Source of the DNA: Candidatus Omnitrophota bacterium
GTDB lineage: Bacteria > Verrucomicrobiota > Verrucomicrobiia > Limisphaerales > UBA1319
NCBI GenBank assembly: GCA_023473405.1
Contig: JAMCZD010000390.1
Coordinates: 1-7,048 of the forward strand
DNA: 7,048 bases
Reading direction: 5' to 3'
Of the stretch, positions 1-6,418 are shown one piece after another. The translations under genes were made by a program, and so were the position numbers. The first letter of the stretch is position 1. Each line of letters begins with the position of its first letter. The notes under the pieces were generated by a model, which saw only the letters and a program-made list of their open reading frames with translations, made no database searches and was not told the origin of the DNA.

Positions 1-3000
1 CAGGATTTCGAGCAGCCCATCGCGCGGCAACCGATGTGGTGGAAAGGGTATGGCGGCGACGCGCCCGAGTATTCCAACGTCCACTCGGGTCAGCACGCCC
101 TGCGGTTTTTCTGGAACCTGAGGGCGGCAACCGATCCAGCGGCGGACGCCTGCGGGATTTACCTTTGGCAACCGCTGCCGGGAAAGGTTCAATGCGTTAA
201 GGCGTGGGTTTACACCCCGCAGGAGAGCATTGGCGCCAGCCTGGATTTCGTGCTGATGGATGCCTCGAGACGGACGATGCCGCAGGCCGTAACCCTCGCC
301 CAGGAAGGCTGGAAAGAGTACTCTTTTCCCGTTGATCAAATCGGAGTCGCGTGGCCGGTCCGCTTGGACTGCTTCAAAATAGGCGTCAAGGATGGCAAGC
401 CCGGCTATATCATCATCGACGATCTCGGGGTCGAGACCCGCGGGAAACCGCGGGACCTGCTCGGTTGCAGCATAAATCCGCGCGCTATCGATCTCGTGAT
501 GAGCGCCGAACCGCCGGTGTTTACGCTGACATTCACAAACCCGTCGCCGATCCCTATCGAAGGCATTAACGTCAAGGTTGGAATTACAGACCCGGCGACT
601 CGCAAGGAGACCTTCGCCAAAGACTTCAATTTGGGCCCGCTGGTCCGCGGCAAGGACCAGCGGATTCGTTTCGATCCCGGCGTGAAGTACGGCCCTTTCG
701 ACATTGCATGGACCTCGAGCGATGCGGAAGGCAGGATCGGTAATTTGTCCGGGGCGGAAAGCTACGGGCGAATGCTGGGCGACGCGGCTGTTCCCCGCGA
801 GAAACCGGCGGAGCGCAATTACATGATGCGGTGGGGCCTGCCCGGAGGCGTTTTTTGGCAATACCCACCCGAGCAGGCAGTCCATCTTGGAGCGGTCTGG
901 GAGCGGTTCGGCGCGCCGCTTTGGGGAATGCTCGAATACCAGCCGGGCCGGTACGATTTCACCGACCTGGTTCGCGAGGTGGACCGGCGCCGGTCGTTGG
1001 GATTGGACCTCGTTTATTTCAGCGGCCATTACCTCGGGCCGTCGTGGTATCATTTCGACAACATCACTTACGGGCCGGCTGTCGGACGGGCTTACCAGGC
1101 CACGGCAAAGGCGCTCGGGAACCGGATGGATTGGTATGAATTCGGCAACGAAGAAAACGGCCCGACCAAGTTCCTTTACGCCGAGTATACGCGCCATGAG
1201 GCCGCGGCGGTGCGGTCGGCGAATCCAATGGCCAATTTGGGAACCGCCGGCACCGCCTTCGTCGATGTGGGCTGGATGCGTTTGCAGGAAAAACGCGGGC
1301 TCCTGGATAGGTTGGATGCGCTTGTCACTCACCCTTACACGGTAAGTTCATCCCCCGAAGACTTCGGAATTCCGGAGCAATTGAGCGCCATCGAGGATGT
1401 GATCGACGACCTTGGCGGAATGAAATGGCAGATCACAACCGAGTTCGGCTACGATCATTCGGTCGGTTACGACAAAATGGCCAAGTGGTTGCCCCGGCAC
1501 TTTGCCCTGGCGGCGGCAGCGGGCATCCTCAAACACGGGCTCTATTCCTGGGAAGGCCATTTCGGCATCATGGACAATATGCGGACCTTGCCTCCCGGGA
1601 TCTCCGTTCATGCCTTTTGCACCTTGACCGAGGGCCGCCAGTTCGCAGGTTGGCTCCGCAACGACAAAGAGACTCGAGCGGCGGTGTTCGAGCGCGCCGG
1701 TATGCCGCTCGTGATGGCCTGGTCACAGTCTGAAAAAGGTTCGCTCCGTGTCGAGGACTCAGCGCAAAAGGTCGTCATAAGAGACCTCGACGGCAACCCG
1801 ACCGAGCAATCCTTGGCCAACGGCAGGCTCGACCTCGAGTTAACCGGCAAACCACTCTATATCCAGGGTTTCTCGACCGGCATCACTCTCGCCGCTTGGA
1901 ATCACGCGGCCGAATTGGCCAACCAACGATATAAACGGCTCCTGGCCAAGTCCCGGCTGAAAGGGAGTCCGGTTTGGGACGATCTGGCGCAGGTCTCCGC
2001 CCCGCCTTATCGTCAGCTCGCGAATGCGCTCGAAAATTGGCATCCCGCCTCGGCCCCGGTGCCGCTTACCGAACAGGCGATCATTGCGCAAACTATCCGG
2101 CGGACCTTGATCGCAGCCAGGATGCAGGCGCTCGCCGGGGCGAATTCGGATTATGCGGGTGATAACGGCGCCGCCGCACGGAGGAAATGGGCTGAGCGAT
2201 TGGAACGTTCGGTTTTGCAGGACGACGTCGATATGCCCCCGCTACGATGGCTGCTCACCGCATGGCAAAAGACCGCCGACGAACGCGCCATGCTGCTCGA
2301 GCAAGGCCATAAAACCTTCGCCGCCGGTTTGCTCGATCTCGATCGCGTTTTCGACCGGGTTTGCCAGACGCTCGCCGATGACGGCCAGCACCTGTTCTTT
2401 CCTGTTTGGCCGTACCTGTTCGCCGGCACGAATGCCGATGGATCGCTCCTCGAGCATATCAAGTTCGTGCCCGGCAAGCCGGTTCCCGTCAATGTGCGGA
2501 TGTACTCCTACGCCTCGAAGAGCTACGAGGGCGAAGTCGGATTTGACCTGCCCATGGGTTGGGTCTGCGAGCCGCGAAGCTGGAAGGGAACACTCGAACC
2601 CGGCAAGCAAGTCATAACCAGCTTTAAAATCACGGCCAACTCGACGGTTCCATCGAAGATTTTGGCCACGCTCAACGTTGCCGGCAAACCCGCGGCGCGC
2701 GTGCCGTACGACGACTTCGAATTGCTGCCGCCGTTCGATGTCAAGGCGCCGGTGATGACCTCGATCCTCCCAGGCAGCCCTCTCAACCTCGAGGCAATCA
2801 ACCGCGGCGAGACCGTCATGAGCGGTCGGCTCAGGCTGATCCCGCACCCCGGATTGCCCCCGCTCGCCGTAGCCGACGTTCCGGATCTGAAACCGCTCGA
2901 AAACAAACCGCTTCAGTTGCGCCTGCCCCAGGACACGCCGGTCCCCCCTTTCAACGAATGGACCCTTGTGGCCAATCTCCTCACCCCGGACGGCAAGTCG

Positions 3001-4107
3001 TGCAATATCCCGCTCACCACCGATTTCAGCGCCTCCGTGCCCGCACCAGACACACTGAACATCGACGGTGATTTGTCGGAATGGAGCAACGCCGCCCCGC
3101 TGCATGTGGACCGCGAAGAATACACCCGCGGCAGCTACGGCGGGCAATGGAGCAAGGAAGACTGCTCGGGCACCATCTACACCATGTGGGACCGGGCCCA
3201 CTTTTACCTGGCCGCCAGAATCCTCGACCAAACCTTCCAGCAATCACTCGAAGGCGGCGATACCTGGAATCAGGACAGCATCCAGATCGGGCTCGCCTCT
3301 ACCGGGCAGTCGCCTATGACCGAGCTTACCCTGGCGCTCACACCCAAAGGGCCGCAGGTCTGGAAGGCCGGCAAGGGCTTGCTCCAGGACGCACGGCTTG
3401 CCTTGAAGGTTACCGCCGGACAGGCAGCGTACGAATTGGCTGTGCCATGGTCCGAGATCGACGGCATTCAGCCTGCGATCAGCGGGCGCTGCCGGTTCGA
3501 CGTGCTCCTGAACGATCACGACGCCATCTCGAGCCGGAAATACCTGGCGCGCTACGGCATCGGCATCGTCAATGAAAAGAATCCCGATCTATTTGGTTAC
3601 CTCGACTTTATTGTCGCACCCCAAAAACCGTCGCGACCCGCCGCAGACCTGGACAAGGTAATACTCCTTGATGACTTCGAGGAATACCCCGACGGCCAAT
3701 CGCCGTATACCTGGCGACGGGTATCACACCTCCCGCCAGTGCCCGAGTCGGTGGTCAAATCCGGTGTCGGACGGAACGGCTCGAAAGGGCTGGTTCTCAA
3801 TAACACCGTTGGCTCGAAACCATACGTCTACCTCGTCCTCGCCCGGCTACTCGAAGGTCTCGAAAACGGCAAGTCCTATCTCCTAAAAGCCTGGGTCAAA
3901 GGACCGAATACCACCGGTATCGGCGTCGCTTCCGACCTGGGCGGCGTCGAGGGTTTCACTTACATTCCCGCCTGGAAACCTTCAAACGATTGGCAGCAGG
4001 TCCAGACCACGTTCAAGGCCGGCGGCAGCCTCAATCTCATCATCCGAAACGATACCAAGCTCGATCACCTGGTCATCGACGACCTCGAGGTGGTGAACAG
4101 TCCATAA
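1..4107 (+). CDS. Large multi-domain glycoside hydrolase-like protein (clan GH-A type TIM barrel, CBM9-like module), 5' partial
   Basis: The frame is open from base 1, so the start lies outside the window; the first ATG is at 34, and residue numbers below count from it. An N-terminal jelly-roll-type module begins with QDFEQ before residue 1 and ends with IIIDDLGVE near 135. A beta-sandwich follows (about 145-250), then a TIM barrel (about 262-515). The barrel shows WYEFGNEEN, with E373 as candidate acid/base, and TTEFGYD, with E470 as candidate nucleophile, in the order and spacing seen in clan GH-A retaining glycosidases. Residues 526-612 look like the beta domain that often follows such barrels. 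A helical region (about 620-790), Ig-like segments (about 796-1000), a CBM9-like domain (about 1003-1195, starting LNIDGDLSEW) and a C-terminal DDFEEY...VIDDLEV module (about 1209-1355) complete it. Probable role: exported polysaccharide degradation. The family and substrate cannot be assigned, and any signal peptide is off-window. It ends in TAA. Confidence 0.85.
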   Translation, partial: QDFEQPIARQPMWWKGYGGDAPEYSNVHSGQHALRFFWNLRAATDPAADACGIYLWQPLPGKVQCVKAWVYTPQESIGASLDFVLMDASRRTMPQAVTLAQEGWKEYSFPVDQIGVAWPVRLDCFKIGVKDGKPGYIIIDDLGVETRGKPRDLLGCSINPRAIDLVMSAEPPVFTLTFTNPSPIPIEGINVKVGITDPATRKETFAKDFNLGPLVRGKDQRIRFDPGVKYGPFDIAWTSSDAEGRIGNLSGAESYGRMLGDAAVPREKPAERNYMMRWGLPGGVFWQYPPEQAVHLGAVWERFGAPLWGMLEYQPGRYDFTDLVREVDRRRSLGLDLVYFSGHYLGPSWYHFDNITYGPAVGRAYQATAKALGNRMDWYEFGNEENGPTKFLYAEYTRHEAAAVRSANPMANLGTAGTAFVDVGWMRLQEKRGLLDRLDALVTHPYTVSSSPEDFGIPEQLSAIEDVIDDLGGMKWQITTEFGYDHSVGYDKMAKWLPRHFALAAAAGILKHGLYSWEGHFGIMDNMRTLPPGISVHAFCTLTEGRQFAGWLRNDKETRAAVFERAGMPLVMAWSQSEKGSLRVEDSAQKVVIRDLDGNPTEQSLANGRLDLELTGKPLYIQGFSTGITLAAWNHAAELANQRYKRLLAKSRLKGSPVWDDLAQVSAPPYRQLANALENWHPASAPVPLTEQAIIAQTIRRTLIAARMQALAGANSDYAGDNGAAARRKWAERLERSVLQDDVDMPPLRWLLTAWQKTADERAMLLEQGHKTFAAGLLDLDRVFDRVCQTLADDGQHLFFPVWPYLFAGTNADGSLLEHIKFVPGKPVPVNVRMYSYASKSYEGEVGFDLPMGWVCEPRSWKGTLEPGKQVITSFKITANSTVPSKILATLNVAGKPAARVPYDDFELLPPFDVKAPVMTSILPGSPLNLEAINRGETVMSGRLRLIPHPGLPPLAVADVPDLKPLENKPLQLRLPQDTPVPPFNEWTLVANLLTPDGKSCNIPLTTDFSASVPAPDTLNIDGDLSEWSNAAPLHVDREEYTRGSYGGQWSKEDCSGTIYTMWDRAHFYLAARILDQTFQQSLEGGDTWNQDSIQIGLASTGQSPMTELTLALTPKGPQVWKAGKGLLQDARLALKVTAGQAAYELAVPWSEIDGIQPAISGRCRFDVLLNDHDAISSRKYLARYGIGIVNEKNPDLFGYLDFIVAPQKPSRPAADLDKVILLDDFEEYPDGQSPYTWRRVSHLPPVPESVVKSGVGRNGSKGLVLNNTVGSKPYVYLVLARLLEGLENGKSYLLKAWVKGPNTTGIGVASDLGGVEGFTYIPAWKPSNDWQQVQTTFKAGGSLNLIIRNDTKLDHLVIDDLEVVNSP
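3031..3618 (+). other. CBM9-like (DOMON-type) carbohydrate-binding module within the large hydrolase
   Basis: This sub-region of the large protein has the hallmarks of the family 9-like carbohydrate-binding module. It opens with LNIDGDLSEWSNA, the typical 'IDG...W' start. It continues with an aromatic-rich strand ending in HFYLAARILDQ, then a GGDTWNQDSIQIGL segment ('W..D.vei.l'), an AYELAVPWSEI segment and FDVLLNDHD. It closes at FGYLDFIV. Such modules are common in large exported glycan-active enzymes. The domain assignment rests on pattern recognition, not on a profile search. Confidence 0.7.
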
Positions 4108-4113
4108 CTTTTT

Positions 4114-4695
4114 TCAACCATGATTCCTGTGCGCCACCCAGAGTCCGGCGATGGCGCCACTCAGGTGGCCTTCCCACGAGATTGGTCCGGCTTGCGGCAG
4201 CACGCCGAAAAAGATGCCGCCATAAAAAATCAAAACCAGGACCGCCGCGATCACCGCGCGCCAACGCCCCATCAAGCAGCCGGCCACGATGAAATACGTA
4301 ACCAATCCATAAATCAATCCGCTGGCGCCCACGTGCACGCTGTGGCTGCGGCCAATCAGCCAGGTGCCAATGCCGCTGCCCAGCCAGATCAACGCCAGTG
4401 TCTCCGCCGGATAATAATGCCGGTCCCAAAACAGGACTGTGAGCAGGATGAACAATGGAAGCGCATTGGCCAGCAAATGAGCCGCGCTGGCGTGCAGCAA
4501 CGGACTGAATAGTATCCCCGGCAGACCGCCCAATGTCCGTGGCACGATGCCGTAGAGCGCCAGTCGCGACGCCGTCGAGTGGCTGATCGCCATCAGGAAA
4601 AGATCGACAGCCTCGATTATGAAAAGCAGGGCCACAAAGGCGCCGCTCTTCAGCATCGCCTGGTGGAGGGTCTCGATGGTTGTATTCCTGGCCAT
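4114..4695 (-). CDS. Rhomboid family intramembrane serine protease
   Basis: This is a complete 193-residue membrane protein of the rhomboid S54 family, which cleaves transmembrane segments inside the lipid bilayer. The catalytic serine is S125 in the HVGASGLIYG motif, and the partner histidine is H177 in SWEGHLSGAIAG. H73 and N77, in HASAAHLLANALPLF, match the conserved HxxxN of the second core helix that stabilises the oxyanion. About six hydrophobic segments are visible, starting near residues 19, 58, 78, 100, 122 and 147, with a final helix carrying H177. The length is that of a minimal six-helix bacterial rhomboid without extra domains. The ATG start (4693-4695) has only a weak purine-rich stretch upstream, and no clear Shine-Dalgarno is seen. 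Its TGA is 6 bp from the convergent hydrolase stop. The substrate is unknown and the neighbours give no hint of it. Confidence 0.93.
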   Translation of the reverse strand: MARNTTIETLHQAMLKSGAFVALLFIIEAVDLFLMAISHSTASRLALYGIVPRTLGGLPGILFSPLLHASAAHLLANALPLFILLTVLFWDRHYYPAETLALIWLGSGIGTWLIGRSHSVHVGASGLIYGLVTYFIVAGCLMGRWRAVIAAVLVLIFYGGIFFGVLPQAGPISWEGHLSGAIAGLWVAHRNHG

Positions 4696-4810
4696 AATTG
4701 AAGCGGCATGTTCACCCCATTCTCACCGCCGAGGCAACGCATTTAAAATTCGACAAACCGCCAGGACAGCCTGAAGTTTACGGTACTGGATCGATAATCG
4801 ACCGGTGTTT
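4696..4810. promoter_or_regulatory. Divergent intergenic region, probable promoters for the rhomboid and small secreted protein genes
   Basis: This 115-bp spacer separates two divergent starts, so it should hold promoters for both. On the plus strand, GATAAT at 4793-4798 resembles a -10 box. The best upstream partner, CTGAAG at 4771-4776, is a poor -35 match, and the leader would be very short. An AT-rich patch lies near 4741-4750. No convincing sigma-70 pair was found on the minus strand, and no operator-like palindrome stands out. The regulatory role is inferred from gene orientation more than from motifs. Confidence 0.3.
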
Positions 4811-5281
4811 ATGAAATCGTTAACGACAATTTTGATTTCGCTGTTGCTCGGCGCGTTCGGGATGGTTTCGCTCACGGCACAGCCCATCGTTATTCATCCC
4901 GAAATCTTCACGCCGCAAGCCCCCAACGGGTTCAGCTACCTGCGCGTGGCCGGCCAGACCAACAATGGCACCGAACTGTTGCTGGTCGTGAATTACGTTT
5001 ACAATGGCCTGAACGGTCCCACCGCGAAGATCGTGCCCGTCATCAAGAGCAGCCGGCAAAAAGGAATCGCGGCCTGGTTTGAGACCGAGCCGGTCACCAT
5101 AGGACAGGGCCGCGGCCAAATCGCTCTCCGGATCAAGTATCTCAACGATAAGCCCGGTGTTCCTCCGCAATTCACCTCGGATCGTATCGAAATTCTCCTC
5201 CTGAATTCCAGCGGCAACTCAATCATTGGCACCGGTCTCTTCCTCAGGACCATCCATTGGGGGGGTAAACCCAAACCTTAG
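4811..5281 (+). CDS. Small secreted beta-rich protein of unknown function
   Basis: This 156-residue protein begins with a clear signal peptide: MKSLTT, then a hydrophobic core, then SLTA before QPIVIHPE. Signal peptidase I probably cuts after the A of LTA. The mature part is about 130 residues of alternating strands and turns, with pieces such as ELLLVVNYVYNG, VTIGQGRGQIALRIKYL and SDRIEILLLN. This pattern suggests a single Ig-like beta-sandwich, possibly a periplasmic or surface domain. There are no cysteines in the mature chain and no catalytic motif that I recognise. I chose the ATG at 4811 because it starts the signal peptide cleanly; an in-frame GTG at 4805 would add two residues. No Shine-Dalgarno is evident upstream. 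The stop is TAG. It is divergent from the rhomboid gene and convergent with mlaA, so it is probably transcribed alone. I do not recognise the family. Confidence 0.75.
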   Translation: MKSLTTILISLLLGAFGMVSLTAQPIVIHPEIFTPQAPNGFSYLRVAGQTNNGTELLLVVNYVYNGLNGPTAKIVPVIKSSRQKGIAAWFETEPVTIGQGRGQIALRIKYLNDKPGVPPQFTSDRIEILLLNSSGNSIIGTGLFLRTIHWGGKPKP

Positions 5282-5338
5282 GACAACCCATCAGCCCCGG
5301 CCAAAGCGAGGGTCTGGGCGCATCTTCGCCCTTGGTCT

Positions 5339-5388
5339 CTCACTTTGTCTTTCACCTCGCCGGGTCGGCCTTTTTTCGACGAAGTGAG
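5339..5388 (+). other. 11-bp inverted repeat enclosing the candidate terminator
   Basis: CTCACTTTGTC (5339-5349) can pair with GACGAAGTGAG (5378-5388) over all 11 positions if the 5346-5381 pair is a U-G wobble. The loop is 28 nt and contains the GC hairpin and the T6 run. In the minus-strand RNA the same position would be an A-C mismatch, so the structure is better formed in a plus-strand transcript. It may help 3'-end formation or stability of the upstream gene's mRNA. Confidence 0.45.
5359..5376 (+). terminator. Candidate intrinsic terminator: short GC hairpin plus T6
   Basis: GCCG (5359-5362) and CGGC (5366-5369) form a perfect 4-bp stem with a GGT loop. One C follows, then six T (5371-5376). 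It lies 78 bp after the stop of the small secreted protein and in the correct orientation to end its transcript. The stem is shorter than usual, so the strength is doubtful. It is nested inside a larger stem at 5339-5349/5378-5388. Confidence 0.45.
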
Positions 5389-5413
5389 CGGCGAAGCGGA
5401 AGATGAAGTGGAT

Positions 5414-5450
5414 CGAACGAGGCTTGGCTTACGCCAAATTACTCGATTCG
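5414..5450. other. Imperfect hairpin in the convergent spacer before the mlaA stop
   Basis: CGAACGAG (5414-5421) pairs with CTCGATTCG (5442-5450) with one bulged A at 5446. Inside it, TTGGC (5424-5428) pairs with GCCAA (5433-5437) around a TTAC loop. It lies 31 bp beyond the mlaA stop, and 130 bp after the secreted protein stop. There is no T run on either side, so it is not a standard intrinsic terminator. It may be a 3' processing or mRNA-stabilising structure shared by the two convergent genes. Confidence 0.3.
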
Positions 5451-5480
5451 CAAAACGCTTTCCCGAACCGCAAATGATTC

Positions 5481-6287
5481 TCACGGTTCAAAGGACTCCC
5501 GCGTTCCTGGTCCTCGATGCTCGATGAATTCACGCTGCGTTTCAAAGTAAGCCGATCGCATCGCCACATACGGATCGAGCGCGGCCTGCTTGAAAGACTC
5601 ATACTCACCCAGCCGCAACGAGGTGGCGTTGACCGTCTCATAAGGCCGCACCCCGAGGCTTACCCAGAGGCCGTCAATGTATGTCCACGGCGTCAGCATT
5701 GTGTCACCGGCCGTCCCGAGAGTTCCCCGGACACTCGACGGACCGAGAAACGGCCAATCGAAATAAATGATCGGCGGCATGCCGTAGTAGCCCAGAGTCT
5801 GGTTGAAATCCGCCGGCTGCATCTCGATGTTCCACTTGCTGGCTGGATCAAAAAAACCGGCTAGCCCAACCGTCGAATTAACCACAAAACGCGCCGTCTC
5901 GATACCCACCCCCTTGATCCGGCCCTGAAGGAAGTTGTTCGCCACGCGGATGGGATATTTGACATTGACAAAGAATCGCCGGACAGAGGTCCGAAATGGC
6001 TGCGGCGCCACTTGGTTGTAGCCCTTGGCCACAGGCTTCAGCACCCAAAAATAGAGCTTGTCGTTGATTTGAAAAAACACGCGGTTCATCGGTTCCAATG
6101 GATCGGGCGTCTTTTCTTTCGGAGCGACGGTCGTCTTTTCCGTCGCGAATGGATCAAAAAAACTCCCTTCCGCTGTCTCGTTGGTCGAATTGGGCGGAAG
6201 TGGATCGGCAGTAGTATTTGTCAGTTGCTGAGCGCCGGCTCTGGATGTGAGCGCCAGCCAACACAGCATTAACCAAAACGGCTTCAT
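5481..6287 (-). CDS. mlaA: MlaA/VacJ family outer-membrane phospholipid-asymmetry protein
   Basis: MlaA is the outer-membrane part of the Mla pathway. It removes phospholipids misplaced in the outer leaflet and passes them to periplasmic MlaC. The 268-residue product carries the family signatures: DPLEPMNRVFFQINDKLYFWVLKPVAKGY (starting at D62, the most conserved block), RRFFVNVKYPIRVANNFLQG (from R103), FNQTLGYYGM (from F161) and FLGPSSVRGTLG (from F180). The usual C-terminal segment follows. Residues 1-19 form a signal peptide ending AGA, with signal peptidase I probably cutting before Q20. The spacer at 20-61 is Pro/Thr/Asn-rich and looks disordered. Oddly, there is no lipobox: the only early cysteine, C9, follows LML inside the hydrophobic core. 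An in-frame stop at 6312-6314 and the lack of another start make the ATG at 6287 firm. No Shine-Dalgarno is visible. It lies 131 bp downstream of mlaC and may be co-transcribed with it. Confidence 0.94.
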   Translation of the reverse strand: MKPFWLMLCWLALTSRAGAQQLTNTTADPLPPNSTNETAEGSFFDPFATEKTTVAPKEKTPDPLEPMNRVFFQINDKLYFWVLKPVAKGYNQVAPQPFRTSVRRFFVNVKYPIRVANNFLQGRIKGVGIETARFVVNSTVGLAGFFDPASKWNIEMQPADFNQTLGYYGMPPIIYFDWPFLGPSSVRGTLGTAGDTMLTPWTYIDGLWVSLGVRPYETVNATSLRLGEYESFKQAALDPYVAMRSAYFETQREFIEHRGPGTRESFEP

Positions 6288-6418
6288 GTCAGCTATTTTG
6301 AGAAAACGCGGTCAAGCGGTTCTCGCGTATCGGCAAGTGGGACCGCTTCATGGCGGGTTTATCCCCGGCTTTGCCTCGAAGTAGGCGTTCATTCGAGTTC
6401 ATTGGCGGTTATCGAGCC
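6288..6418. other. mlaC-mlaA intergenic spacer with an inverted and a direct repeat
   Basis: This 131-bp gap holds no gene that I can support. AAGCGGT (6314-6320) and ACCGCTT (6342-6348) form a perfect 7-bp inverted repeat with a 21-nt gap and no T run, so it is not a clear terminator. GTTCATT occurs twice, 10 bp apart (6387-6393 and 6397-6403), at the mlaC-proximal end. I found no convincing promoter for mlaA, which favours read-through from mlaC, but the gap is long for a tight operon. Confidence 0.35.

Noticed and set aside
2242..3243. 333-codon open frame on the minus strand within the large hydrolase gene
   Set aside because: It lies wholly antisense to a gene with strong domain evidence. 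Its translation has no recognisable domain, and GC-rich genes commonly leave long antisense frames open.
4120..4512. 130-codon plus-strand frame opposite the rhomboid gene
   Set aside because: The minus strand has complete rhomboid catalytic motifs. The plus-strand translation is a Q/A/R-rich shadow of membrane codons.
5517..5864. 115-codon plus-strand frame opposite mlaA
   Set aside because: It is the shadow of a firmly identified mlaA, with no independent start signal or domain.
6314..6348. AAGCGGT/ACCGCTT inverted repeat as a terminator of mlaC
   Set aside because: The arms are only 7 bp with a 21-nt gap and no T run on the minus strand, so it is noted within the spacer and not called a terminator.
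6387..6403. GTTCATT direct repeat as a CRISPR-like or regulatory array
   Set aside because: There are only two 7-bp copies and no further units, which is compatible with chance.
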